From Kineosporia sp. A_224 (lineage in GTDB: Bacteria > Actinomycetota > Actinomycetes > Actinomycetales > Kineosporiaceae), in assembly GCF_002198655.1 (NCBI RefSeq), contig NZ_MWLN01000166.1, positions 1 through 38,426 on the forward strand: a stretch of DNA of 38,426 nucleotides, in the 5' to 3' direction. The number at the start of each line of letters is the position of its first letter. Position 1 is the stretch's first letter. Below the pieces are notes generated by a model. The model had not been told where the DNA came from and ran no database searches. It saw only the letters and a program-made list of their open reading frames with translations. Shown in pieces: positions 19,101 to 26,245 of the stretch. A program made the translations under genes and the position numbers.

Positions 19101-19419
19101 CCCGCTCGACCCGGGCGACGACGGCCTCGACGAGGGCCGTCGTCTTGCCCGTGCCGGGACCGCCGAGGACGACGAGCGGGCCGGCGCCTCGGCCGTGCGC
19201 GACGACCGCGGCCTGGGCGGCGTCGAGCGCCTCGGCCGGGACCGCCGGAGCCGCCGGGGCGGGCCGGACGAGCCTGATCCGGGGACCGTCGGCCCGCCGG
19301 CCGCGCTGCTGCCCGGCGGTCGCCGTCCCCGATCCCACGTCCGCGAGTCCATCACAGCGGACCGACAGATCGCCGGACGACGGGCGGGCGGGTACGGATG
19401 AGGCTGCTGTGACTCGCAC
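16105..19419 (-). CDS. adnA: AdnA-like helicase-nuclease with Fe-S type cysteines
   Basis: 1104 residues. Walker A GGPGTGKTT lies at about 86-94, the Walker B-like motif is VVAVDDAHE (Asp-Asp in place of Asp-Glu), and motif VI reads VGVSRARAH; these deviations fit the weaker AdnA motor. The C-terminal nuclease has FDRCALRW, GQVDRVE and VVVDLKTGK, and ends with CRMCAVRRSC (Cys1084, 1087, 1093). With the earlier Cys this gives the four ligands of an AddB-type iron-sulfur nuclease. It partners the downstream AdnB-like protein in break resection. The start is uncertain: the first GTG (19419) gives an extra, low-complexity N-terminus, and an in-frame GTG at 19338 is an alternative. It is divergent from the TPR gene. 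Confidence 0.88.
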   Translation of the reverse strand: MRVTAASSVPARPSSGDLSVRCDGLADVGSGTATAGQQRGRRADGPRIRLVRPAPAAPAVPAEALDAAQAAVVAHGRGAGPLVVLGGPGTGKTTALVEAVVARVERDGVPPDAVLVLAPSRTAASALRDRISGRLARTVKEPLARTPHAYAFGLLRRARVLDGDVPPRLISGPEQDQILADLLAGHVDGVVEGPAWPPGVGEEIRALRGFRDELRDLLMRAVERGLGPDDLEHLGRAHDRPDWVAAAAVLGEYLDVTALATPGAYDPAGIVDAATALLETDPDLLAQEQERRLVVAVDDAHEATAATLRLLDVLAGEGRDLLLTGDPDAATQTFRGARPALLAAAPQRYPRLDGGPAPTVVLRTVHRHGTALRAVARRVAERIGSTGAVAHRGAQPVAPADGGPPTGSAQVALLSSGSLEAAYVAQHLRRHHLEGGVPWSAMAVVVRSARATQPLRRAMAAAGVPVAVPPAEVPVRDEPAVRPLRLAMRCALSDAPPAPEDVAELLTGPVGGADAVALRRLRQALRAVEIAAGGGRGSDDLLVEAVLSPGSLVLVEPRVAAPAFRVAAAVTAGRTAAAVPGATAETVLWALWETAGLAAPWRRTALRGGQAGARADRDLDAVVALFEAAERYVDRLPHAGPAGFLAYLEGQDLPSDTLAERAPDGEAVALVTAAGAAGREWDVVAVPGVQEGVWPDLRLRSSLLGAQAIADLLDGRSGAGGGTVAAQRRAVLDDELRTFHVGVSRARAHLLVTAVRSEDELPSGFVDLVDPLPDDVEVRPVTDVPRSMTLPALVAELRGVATDDTAHPARRDEAARRLAELADAGVPGAHPDDWFGLPDLTDDRPLRGPGDLVAVSPSRIEQFDRCALRWLLESSGGTTGSSVSQALGTLVHEVAQQVPDLDRAALAERLAATIGRLGLGDGWVDERQRQRAHDMVTKLSDYASQARKAGRELVAVERSVEVQVGRAVVRGQVDRVERDADGRLVVVDLKTGKSAPASAELARHAQLGVYQVAVEEGGFDDVAPGRESGGALLVQLGTTRKSAGVQEQPPLASDDDPQWARRLVTEAADGMAGDAFPASGNPMCRMCAVRRSCPLQPEGRQVGA

Positions 19420-19463
19420 GGCCGGGGCGCGGAACGCCCCTGTCGGTCCGGCCGCGGGAGGGC

Positions 19464-19469
19464 TAGCGT
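19464..19469 (+). promoter_or_regulatory. Probable -10 (TAGCGT) of the TPR gene
   Basis: TAGCGT lies 42 bases upstream of the TTG start, leaving room for a short leader with AGGAG at about 19499-19503. No convincing -35 is seen. Confidence 0.45.
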
Positions 19470-19511
19470 GCGCCCGGACACCGTCGGGCGCCCGGGCGAG
19501 GAGCAGATCCG

Positions 19512-21212
19512 TTGGACGAGGCAGTGGACATCTCTGGTGACGGCTACTACGACCTCGGCACCTACCGCCGCCCGGTGACGACGACGTCCGCCGCGGCGCA
19601 GACCTGGTTCGACCGCGGCCTCGTCTGGACCTACGGGTTCAACCACGAGGAGGCGGTCCGCTGCTTCGAGCGCGCGGCCGCGGCCGACCCGGGGTGCGCG
19701 ATGGCCCACTGGGGCGTCGCCTACGCGCTCGGCCCGAACTACAACAAGCCGTGGGAGTTCTTCGACGAGACCGACCTCGCGAGCACCGTGGAGCGCACCC
19801 ACGCCGCGGTCGCCCGGGCCCGCGCGGCCGCGGCGCACGCGACACCCGTCGAGCAGGCGCTCGTCGAGGCGCTCGCCGCCCGCTACCCCGCCGACCGGCC
19901 CGCCGGGGACCTGTCGGTGTGGAACCACGACTACGCGGCCGCGATGCGCGCCGTCCACGCCCGGTTCGGTGCCGACCTCGACGTGGCGACCCTGTTCGCC
20001 GACGCCCTGATGAACCTCACGCCCTGGCAGCTGTGGGACCTGCGCACCGGGGAGCCGGCGCCCGGCTCGCACGCCGTCGAGGCGCGGTCCGTGCTCGACG
20101 GGGCGCTCACGGACGAGGCCGGCCGCACCCACCCCGGCCTGCTCCACATGTACATCCACCTCATGGAGATGTCGACGACGCCCGAGCAGGCGCTGCCGGT
20201 CGCGGACCGGCTCCGCGGGCTCGTCCCGGACGCCGGGCACCTCGAGCACATGCCGACCCACCTCGACGTGCTCTGCGGCCGCTACGGGCAGGTCGTCGCG
20301 TCGAACACCGCGGCCGTGGCGGCCGACGAGCGCTACCTCGCCCGCGAGGGGGCGATGAACTTCTACACGCTGTACCGCTCGCACGACTACCACTTCGCGG
20401 TCTACGGCGCGATGTTCCAGGGCCGCTCGCAGGTCGCGCTCGAGATGGCCGACCGGCTCGCGGCGTCGATCCCCGAGGACCTGCTGCGGGTGCAGGTGCC
20501 GCCGATGGCGGACTGGCTCGAGGGCTTCCTCGCGATGCGCGTCCACGTGCTCATCCGGTTCGGCCGCTGGGCGGACATCCTCGCCCTGCCGCTGCCGGCC
20601 GACCCGGACCTGTACTGCGTCTCGACGGCGATGACGCACTACGCACGCGGGGTCGCGTCCTCCGCGACGGGCCGGGTCGACGCCGCGGAGCAGGAGCGGA
20701 CGGCGTTCCGCGCGGCGTGCGACCGGGTCCCGGAGTCCCGGACCCTGTTCAACAACACGTGCCGCGACATCCTCGCCGTCGCCGGCGCGATGCTCGACGG
20801 CGAGCTGGAGTACCGCCGCGGCCGCTACGACGAGGCGTACGCGCACCTGCGCCGCTCGATCGACCTCGACGACGCGCTGCCCTACGACGAGCCGTGGGGC
20901 TGGATGCAGCCGACCCGGCACGCGTACGGCGCGCTGCTCCTCGAGCAGGGGCACGTCGAGGAGGCCGCCGCGGTCTACCGGGCCGACCTCGGCCTCGACG
21001 ACACCCTGCCGCGGGCGCTGCAGCACCCGGAGAACGTGTGGAGCCTGCACGGGTACCACGAGTGCCTGCTGCGTCTCGGACGCGCCGCCGAGGCGGCGCA
21101 GGTCGCGCCCCGGCTCGCCGCGGCGGTCGCCGAGGCCGACGTGCCCGTCACGGCGTCGTGCTTCTGCCGTGGCGGGCCGCCGCCCGCGACGTCCGACGAC
21201 TGCTGCAGCTGA
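19512..21212 (+). CDS. TPR-repeat protein with cysteine-rich C-terminus
   Basis: 566 residues of mostly helical repeats of TPR type (GFNHEEAVRCFERAAAADPGCAMAHWGVAYALG; RRGRYDEAYAHLRRSIDLDD; EQGHVEEAAAVYRADL). The middle holds HPGLLHMYIHLMEMS and HLEHMPTHLDVLCGRYGQ, the histidine/methionine-rich core typical of a widespread uncharacterised TPR family, which could bind a metal. The last 25 residues carry CFC and a terminal CC pair, further possible metal ligands. No signal peptide or membrane segment is seen. The TTG at 19512 is favoured by AGGAG eight bases upstream; the GTG at 19524 is an alternative. It converges on the AhpD-like gene across an 18-bp palindrome. Function unknown. Confidence 0.8.
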   Translation: MDEAVDISGDGYYDLGTYRRPVTTTSAAAQTWFDRGLVWTYGFNHEEAVRCFERAAAADPGCAMAHWGVAYALGPNYNKPWEFFDETDLASTVERTHAAVARARAAAAHATPVEQALVEALAARYPADRPAGDLSVWNHDYAAAMRAVHARFGADLDVATLFADALMNLTPWQLWDLRTGEPAPGSHAVEARSVLDGALTDEAGRTHPGLLHMYIHLMEMSTTPEQALPVADRLRGLVPDAGHLEHMPTHLDVLCGRYGQVVASNTAAVAADERYLAREGAMNFYTLYRSHDYHFAVYGAMFQGRSQVALEMADRLAASIPEDLLRVQVPPMADWLEGFLAMRVHVLIRFGRWADILALPLPADPDLYCVSTAMTHYARGVASSATGRVDAAEQERTAFRAACDRVPESRTLFNNTCRDILAVAGAMLDGELEYRRGRYDEAYAHLRRSIDLDDALPYDEPWGWMQPTRHAYGALLLEQGHVEEAAAVYRADLGLDDTLPRALQHPENVWSLHGYHECLLRLGRAAEAAQVAPRLAAAVAEADVPVTASCFCRGGPPPATSDDCCS

Positions 21213-21213
21213 C

Positions 21214-21231
21214 GCGCCGGGCGCCCGGCGC
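21214..21231. terminator. Perfect palindrome between convergent genes, candidate bidirectional terminator
   Basis: GCGCCGGGCGCCCGGCGC is an 18-bp perfect palindrome directly after the TPR stop and just before the AhpD-like stop on the other strand. It can fold on either transcript. There is no T tract, as is usual in high-GC actinobacteria. Confidence 0.5.
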
Positions 21232-21239
21232 CGGCGCCG

Positions 21240-21839
21240 CTACCGGGAGTGCTTGCCGGCCTCCCAGCCCCGGTCGCCGAGCAGCTCACCGGCCCTGGCC
21301 GCCGGCAGCTCCTCCAACGGGGTGGCCATCGAGTCGTTCCACCGGTTGAAGACACCGAACATGCACACGACGCCGAGGATCTCGACGATCTGCTCCTCGT
21401 CCCAGTGCGCCGCCAGCGCGCGGTAGGACTCGTCCGTGACGCCGTTGGGCACCGACGCCGCCGCGAGCGCGAAGTCGAGCGCGACCCGCTCCGCGTCGGA
21501 GAACAGCGGGCTCGTCGCGTAGTCGTAGATCGCCGCCATCTTCTCGTCGTCGACGCCGTGCCGGGTCGCGCTGACCGTCGTGTGCGCCTTGCAGTACTGG
21601 CAGCCCGTCGCGAAGCTCGACATGTGCGCCACGAGGCGCTTGAGCCCGAGATCGACCCGGCCGCCCGGGCTGAACACGGCCCGGTTCAGCTGGATGACGG
21701 CCTTGGCGATCGCCGGGACCCGCTGCATCGTCAGCAGGCTGTTGGGCACGAACCCGAGCGTGGCGACGAAGTGGTCGAGCGCCGCCCGGAGCTCGGTATC
21801 GGTGCAGTCCTCGATCGACAGCGGCTCCATGCGGGACAT
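21240..21839 (-). CDS. AhpD/carboxymuconolactone decarboxylase-family protein (peroxidase-related)
   Basis: 199 residues of the all-helical CMD/AhpD fold. The segment LVAHMSSFATGCQYCKAHT contains the redox CxxC and the downstream His used by AhpD-type alkylhydroperoxidases for peroxide reduction. The length and the terminal FNRWNDSMATPLEELPA block match the peroxidase-related subfamily. It is probably a cytoplasmic oxidative-stress enzyme; the electron donor cannot be read from sequence. The ATG at 21839 has GGAGGAG five bases upstream. It stands alone on the minus strand, convergent with the TPR gene. Confidence 0.85.
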   Translation of the reverse strand: MSRMEPLSIEDCTDTELRAALDHFVATLGFVPNSLLTMQRVPAIAKAVIQLNRAVFSPGGRVDLGLKRLVAHMSSFATGCQYCKAHTTVSATRHGVDDEKMAAIYDYATSPLFSDAERVALDFALAAASVPNGVTDESYRALAAHWDEEQIVEILGVVCMFGVFNRWNDSMATPLEELPAARAGELLGDRGWEAGKHSR

Positions 21840-22150
21840 GACTGCTCCTCCGGGTCGCGCGGGCGGGCCCGACGGGGAGGGGCCTCGCCGAATGCTCGCA
21901 CCGGCGACCCGGCCCGTGACGGCGACCGTTCGCCCCTCCGGGACAGGCCCCGGTGCCCGTTAACGCCGTCCGGACGGCGTCGACGATGTGCCGCACCTGC
22001 ATGATGTCGCTCGCCCGCCGTCGCAACGCCATCGACGGCCGGCGAAGCCGAGCCGGTCACAGAACCGACGGAGGTCCCGGTCCAGGCCGCTGGCTCCGGT
22101 TCAGTCTTGCGTGAATCGGTCACTGTCGACGAGAAGCCGGAGGACGCATC
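21840..22150. other. 311-base gene-free stretch with an ABC-permease remnant
   Basis: No gene is supported here. The only recognisable content is a short minus-strand stretch at about 21960-22010 that resembles the 3' part of the ABC permease gene 0.8 kb to the right. The right end holds the leader of the small secreted-protein gene; no clear promoter was found there. Confidence 0.6.
21958..22005 (-). pseudogene. Remnant of an ABC-2 permease 3' end
   Basis: The minus-strand reading MQVRHIVDAVRTALTG parallels MPVRHIVDAVRSAFAG near the C-terminus of the permease at 22626-23387. At DNA level 21977-22005 matches 22753-22781 at 26 of 29 positions. Homology fades on both sides and no open gene surrounds it. 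It looks like the trace of a lost paralogue or of a rearrangement, although a chance match within a conserved motif cannot be excluded. Confidence 0.45.
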
Positions 22151-22606
22151 ATGAAGAGCCCCCAGAGACTCGTAGCGATCTTCATCTTGGCCGTTTCGCT
22201 CTCGACCGTCGGACCGGTTCAGGGTGCGGCCGCGAACACCCACGAGCTGCCGTTCGGAGCGACGGCTCCGGCATCGTTGGCGGCTGCGGCCGCGTCGCCG
22301 TGCCCGACACTGATCGCGGGCAAGCCATACAAGTCCGGCAGCTACGCCAAGAGCACGTGGTCCTACTGCAACCCGAGCGACAACTACTACGTGACTGCCA
22401 CGCTCCAGGATCTTCGATGGTTCGGATGGGAATCACTGGACTCTGAGACGCAGTACGCAGCCAAGGGCACCTACCACAGCGGATTGCTCAGTGCTTCCTG
22501 TTCGGGCTTCGGCACGCGGACCTACAGGACCACCGTCGAAGTCTGGTATGCCGCAGTCGGGACAGTCATGGAGAAGACAAGCACCCAGGTCCGTTGGTCC
22601 TGCTGA
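22151..22606 (+). CDS. Small secreted cysteine-containing protein, unknown function
   Basis: 151 residues. A Sec signal (MKSPQRLVAIFILAVSLS..., with a cut near GAAAN, about residue 28) is followed by a spacer rich in Ala/Pro and a compact domain with four cysteines (51, 73, 117 and the final residue 151), enough for two disulfides. Tyr, Trp and Thr are abundant, as in small extracellular beta-sheet proteins. The ATG follows GGAGG with good spacing. The gene is visibly less GC-rich and uses more A/T third positions than its neighbours, a sign of transfer. It converges on the ABC permease with a 19-base gap. No function is assigned. Confidence 0.7.
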   Translation: MKSPQRLVAIFILAVSLSTVGPVQGAAANTHELPFGATAPASLAAAAASPCPTLIAGKPYKSGSYAKSTWSYCNPSDNYYVTATLQDLRWFGWESLDSETQYAAKGTYHSGLLSASCSGFGTRTYRTTVEVWYAAVGTVMEKTSTQVRWSC

Positions 22607-22625
22607 AGGAGCCCGCGCGAAGGCG

Positions 22626-23387
22626 TCACGCGTTCTCCTTGCGAAAGGTTGCTGTCCCCCACCACACGGCGGCGACGAGAAGCAGGGCGGCCCAGGCGGA
22701 CCCCCAGAACATGGTGTCGAGCGATGCATGACCGGCGAAGGCGCTCCTGACCGCGTCGACGATGTGGCGCACCGGCATGAACTTGCTGAACTCGACGAGC
22801 CACGGAGGTCCGATGGTCATGGGCAGGAGGATTCCGGAGAGCAGCAGCACAGGCATCATGACGACGTTGACGACCGGCGCCATGACATCCTCACTCTTCG
22901 TCGTCAACGCCAGTGCGTTCGACGCAGCCGCGCATGCGCCACCGATCGCGAGCGTGAGCAAGATTCCGAGGACGGCGCCCGACAGGGGTGCCTGCATCCC
23001 CAGGACCCACCCCAGCCCGATGAGGATGAGTGCCTGGACGAGGAGCTGGAGCATGTCGCGCCCGAGCCGGCCGACGAGCAGCGCCGTCCGGCTCGCCGGG
23101 GTGACCCGCTCGGCCTCGATGACGCCCTCGCGCCACTCGCCGATGAGGCTGAAGCCGGCGAAGAACGCCCCGAAGATGCCGAGCTGCACGAGCATTCCTG
23201 GCACGAAGAATGTGTACGCGTTCGTCGCTCCCAGCTGAGCCACCAGCGGCTTGAGCAGCGGCCCGAAGAGGAACAGGTAGAGGATCGGCTGGAAGATCCC
23301 GATGAGGACCCACGCCGGGTTGCGCAGCGCCGTCCGGAGCTGGCGCCGGCAGATGATCCAGGACTCCCGCCAGAACGTCGCGGTCAC
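22626..23387 (-). CDS. ABC-2 type (daunorubicin-resistance-like) transporter permease
   Basis: 253 residues with six predicted membrane helices. The family loop after helix 1 (PILYLFLFGPLLKPLV), the coupling region IGEWREGVIEAERVTPASR, and the C-terminal MPVRHIVDAVRSAF motif are present, as in DrrB-type exporters. It would form a homodimeric channel with the upstream ATPase to export a hydrophobic compound or lipid. The GTG start at 23387 overlaps the ATPase stop (GTGA), indicating coupled translation. The 3' half of the gene looks less GC-biased than the 5' half, and a remnant of the same 3' region lies 0.8 kb away, suggesting a recombination history. Confidence 0.9.
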   Translation of the reverse strand: MTATFWRESWIICRRQLRTALRNPAWVLIGIFQPILYLFLFGPLLKPLVAQLGATNAYTFFVPGMLVQLGIFGAFFAGFSLIGEWREGVIEAERVTPASRTALLVGRLGRDMLQLLVQALILIGLGWVLGMQAPLSGAVLGILLTLAIGGACAAASNALALTTKSEDVMAPVVNVVMMPVLLLSGILLPMTIGPPWLVEFSKFMPVRHIVDAVRSAFAGHASLDTMFWGSAWAALLLVAAVWWGTATFRKENA

Positions 23388-24445
23388 CGCAGTGCTCCTT
23401 TCATCTCGTCGCTCGTCGTCGGGTCCGCGGACGCCGGTCCGTCGTCCGCGCCGTCCTCCCCGCCCGCCTCGGCGTCGCGCAGCGACCGGCCGGTCAGGGT
23501 GAGGAACACGTCGTCCAGGGTCGGGCGGTGCACCTCGATCGCGTCGAGGACGACGCCCGCGTCGTGCAGCGAGGCGAGCAGCCCGGGCAGCGCCCGGCCG
23601 GCGCGCTGGACGCGGCCGCGGACGTGGACGCCCTCGATCTGGACGCCGGGCAGCCCGTGCCGCGGCGGCTCGGCGATAGAGCCGAGCTTCTCGGCGACGG
23701 TCGTGCGCGCCGCCGGGTCGGCGACCTCGAGGCTCACGAGGTCGCCGGAGACCTGGGCCTTGAGGTTCTCGGACGTGTCCGCCGCGACGATCCGGCCGCG
23801 GTCGATGATGACGATCCGGTCGCTCAGGGCGTCGGCCTCGTCGAGGTAGTGGGTCGTGATGAAGACCGTCGCGCCGCGGCGGGTGCGCAGGTCGGCGATG
23901 TGCGTCCAGAGGTTCGCCCGGGCCTGCGGGTCCAGGCCGGTCGTCGGCTCGTCGAGGAAGACGAGCGTCGGGTCGTGGATGAGCCCCATGGCGATGTCGA
24001 GCCGCCGCTTCTGGCCGCCGGACATGGTCTTCGGCATCCGCTCCCAGAGGCCGTCGAGCTGGAGCTCGGCGAACAGCTCCTTGCCCCGCTTCTCGACCTG
24101 GGCCTTCGTCCGGCCGTACAGCATGCCGTGGTCCATGACCTCCTCGCCGGCGCGCGCCGAGCTGAAGGTGCTGCCGGACTGGGAGACGTAGCCGATCCGC
24201 TTCCTCACCTCGACCGGCTCGCGGACGATGTCGCGCCCGGCGACGGTCGCGGTGCCCGCAGTCGGCTTGATGAGCGTCGTGAGCATCCGCAGCGTCGTCG
24301 TCTTGCCGGCGCCGTTCGGGCCCAGGAAGCCGACGACCTCGCCCTCGGCGACGTCGAGGTCGACCCCGTCGACAGCCCGGACCTCGGTCTTCTTCTTGCC
24401 CTGCCTGGTGTGGAACGTCTGCACGAGACCTCGTGCGTGGATCAT
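23384..24445 (-). CDS. DrrA-like ABC transporter ATP-binding protein
   Basis: 353 residues. Walker A GPNGAGKTT (42-50), Q-loop Gln89, signature MSGGQ (141-145), Walker B LVFLDEP (161-167) and switch His199 are all intact. The C-terminal extension (about 230-325), ending in a THR-PTLDDVFLTLTG motif, is diagnostic of the DrrA/multidrug export subgroup; a low-complexity acidic tail follows. It powers the co-encoded permease. ATG at 24445 is preceded by GGGAGG seven bases upstream. The promoter upstream contains two GCGATATA repeats, so a local repressor probably controls export, although no regulator gene lies next to it. Confidence 0.92.
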   Translation of the reverse strand: MIHARGLVQTFHTRQGKKKTEVRAVDGVDLDVAEGEVVGFLGPNGAGKTTTLRMLTTLIKPTAGTATVAGRDIVREPVEVRKRIGYVSQSGSTFSSARAGEEVMDHGMLYGRTKAQVEKRGKELFAELQLDGLWERMPKTMSGGQKRRLDIAMGLIHDPTLVFLDEPTTGLDPQARANLWTHIADLRTRRGATVFITTHYLDEADALSDRIVIIDRGRIVAADTSENLKAQVSGDLVSLEVADPAARTTVAEKLGSIAEPPRHGLPGVQIEGVHVRGRVQRAGRALPGLLASLHDAGVVLDAIEVHRPTLDDVFLTLTGRSLRDAEAGGEDGADDGPASADPTTSDEMKGALR

Positions 24446-24555
24446 CGCGGTCCCTCCCGCTCGGCCGGCCGGTGGACACGGGCCGGGTCGTCCAGCGTGC
24501 TCGCCCGCGCCGACGGGTGTCGACGCATGTGTCCGCCACCCACATGGATGGAGAC

Positions 24556-24595
24556 ACGTTATATCGCGTTTCGTCAAAGTCAAGATATATCGCGT
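24556..24595 (-). promoter_or_regulatory. ABC exporter promoter with paired operator repeats
   Basis: On the minus strand TTGACT (24578-24583) and TAACGT (24556-24561) are 16 bases apart. The 12-base stretches at 24584-24595 (ACGCGATATATC) and 24558-24569 (ACGCGATATAAC) are direct repeats, 26 bp apart; one abuts the -35, the other overlaps the -10. They are AT-rich islands in GC-rich DNA. This arrangement fits a repressor, for example of PadR or TetR type, with the type inferred only from the exporter class. Confidence 0.65.
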
Positions 24596-24680
24596 ACCGC
24601 CGGGTCGTCGGCTGCCGACGCCCGCGCCGGGCAGACCGGCGGCGGACGCGGAAGTCATCGGCCCCGGCGACACTGGTGCG

Positions 24681-25682
24681 GTGCAGGACCCGTCCCCTGA
24701 CTCCCCTGACTCCCCCGACGGCGAGGCCTGGGCGCCCGAGGTCGCCCGCCGCTTCGACCTCGGCCGCCCGGCCGGCCCCGCGGTCGTCGCGGCCCGCGGG
24801 CAGCAGGGCGTCGTCCGCAGCCTCGTCACCGACCGCGGCCGGTTCGCCGTCAAGGTGCTCCTCGAGCCGCTCGACGAGGCGGACGCCGCGGCCGACGCCG
24901 CGTTCTGCGCGCGGATGGCCGACCGCGGCGTCCTCGCGCCCCGACCGGTCCGCACGACGGACGGCGCGGTGATCGGTGCCGTCGGCGGGGCCCGGGTCCG
25001 GGTCGCGACATGGGTCGACCTCGACGGCCCGCGGACCGACCTCGACCCGGTGGTGCTCGGCACGCTCTTCGGCACCCTGCACCGGGACCCGGTCCCGGCC
25101 ACCGCCCCGGTCGACCCCTGGTACACCGAGCCGGTCCCCGCGCAGGAGTGGGACGACCTCGCGACCGCCCTCGCGCAGGCCGGCTGCCCGTTCGCCGGCG
25201 CGCTCGCGGCCGACGTCCCGCGCCTCGTCGCCCTCGGCGCACTGTTCCGCACCCCTGTCGACCCGCAGGTCTGCCACAGCGACCTGTGGGCCGACAACGT
25301 CCGCGGGACGCCGTCCGGCCGGCTCGCCGTCGTCGACTGGGACAACAGCGGGCCGGCCGAGGCGCTCGGCGAGGTGTGCGTCGGGCTCGTCGAGTACTGC
25401 CGCAGGGGCGACGCACGGCATCCGGACGCCGACGACCGGGTCCGCGCGTTCCTGCGCGCCTACCGGGCGGCGGGCGGCCCGGCCGTCCCCCGCGAGCGCG
25501 CCGATTTCACGATGGTCCTGGCGCAGTTCGGCCACTTCGCCCACCTCGCCGGCCGGCGCTGGCTCGCCGCGACGACGGACGCGCAGCGGCAGGCCGCCTC
25601 GGACTGGTTCCACGAGGAGCACGACGACCCCGTCGACGTCGCGACCCTCGACCGCCTGCTCATCGCGGCCCGGTCCGCATGA
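24681..25682 (+). CDS. APH-fold phosphotransferase (aminoglycoside/choline kinase-like)
   Basis: 333 residues. Unlike the relative at 3413-4324, this one has an intact catalytic loop CHSDLWADNV (H-x-D-x4-N) and metal-binding VVDWDNSGP, preceded by an N-lobe with a Lys-containing strand (RFAVKVLLEPL). It should be an active small-molecule kinase, but the substrate cannot be read; aminoglycosides, choline, thiamine or sugars are all known in the fold. The GTG at 24681 lacks a ribosome binding site and probably begins a leaderless transcript. It is divergent from the ABC ATPase, sharing the 235-base control region. It has a normal high-GC composition. Confidence 0.8.
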   Translation: MQDPSPDSPDSPDGEAWAPEVARRFDLGRPAGPAVVAARGQQGVVRSLVTDRGRFAVKVLLEPLDEADAAADAAFCARMADRGVLAPRPVRTTDGAVIGAVGGARVRVATWVDLDGPRTDLDPVVLGTLFGTLHRDPVPATAPVDPWYTEPVPAQEWDDLATALAQAGCPFAGALAADVPRLVALGALFRTPVDPQVCHSDLWADNVRGTPSGRLAVVDWDNSGPAEALGEVCVGLVEYCRRGDARHPDADDRVRAFLRAYRAAGGPAVPRERADFTMVLAQFGHFAHLAGRRWLAATTDAQRQAASDWFHEEHDDPVDVATLDRLLIAARSA

Positions 25683-25776
25683 CGGGCCGGGCGCCGGTCC
25701 GTGCTCAGGTCAGGTGCCGGACGAAGAAGCGGGTCACGTCTTCGCCCTGCTGCCCCACCGATCCTTGATCACGTCG

Positions 25777-25797
25777 GTGGTACAGTCGCGTGGTACA
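25777..25797 (+). promoter_or_regulatory. Direct repeat and -10 upstream of the toxin-antitoxin pair
   Basis: GTGGTACA occurs at 25777-25784 and 25790-25797, 13 bp apart. The first copy overlaps a TACAGT -10 (25781-25786). This is the expected place for autorepression by the RHH antitoxin. SD GGAGGT follows at 25805-25810. Confidence 0.5.
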
Positions 25798-25816
25798 CCG
25801 ATCTGGAGGTGACTGC

Positions 25817-26245
25817 ATGAGCGCCCTCGACGACCTCGTCGCAGCCCTCGACGAGGACGACTCCGACTCGACGAGCACGTCGGTCCGGCAACCTGCATCG
25901 CTGCGGCGCGCGCTCAAGGCGGCCGTCCGGCTCGGCTTCGCGGACACCGCGAACGAGGGACTCAACAGCTCGTTGCGGCAGGCACTGGAGGGCTTCGCGA
26001 TGCGGGCCGCTCTCGAGGCGCACTTCACCGAGCATCCCGACGCCAGGCCCGCCCTGCACCAGGTCGCCGAGGCACTGGCCGTCATCGACCGGGACCCCCT
26101 CGCCGAGCGCCCCGACCTCGTCCGGCAGGCCGCCGCCGAGGTCGTGAAGGTCAGACCCGATGCGGACGCGGCGGACGTCCTGCTCTGGGCTGCGAGTCTG
26201 CTGGCCCACGAGGGCGAACGGCGCCCGCGGAAGCGGACGGCGTGA
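25817..26245 (+). CDS. Probable RHH antitoxin with extended C-terminus
   Basis: 142 residues. An acidic N-terminus is followed by TSVRQPASLRRALKAAVRLG...TANEGLNSSLRQALEG (about 20-60), which has the strand-helix-helix pattern of ribbon-helix-helix DNA-binding antitoxins. The C-terminal 80 residues form predicted helices that would wrap the toxin, longer than typical VapB. The stop overlaps the GTG of the PIN-domain gene (GTGA), the classic antitoxin-first arrangement. The ATG at 25817 is set by GGAGGT six bases upstream. Its own promoter carries direct repeats. The family is not one I recognise by name; the antitoxin role is inferred from gene order and fold pattern. Confidence 0.65.
   Translation: MSALDDLVAALDEDDSDSTSTSVRQPASLRRALKAAVRLGFADTANEGLNSSLRQALEGFAMRAALEAHFTEHPDARPALHQVAEALAVIDRDPLAERPDLVRQAAAEVVKVRPDADAADVLLWAASLLAHEGERRPRKRTA

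Noticed and set aside
24527-24547. CATGTG / CACATG inverted repeat in the ABC exporter leader
   Set aside because: Only a six-base stem with a nine-base loop; too weak to call a regulatory RNA.
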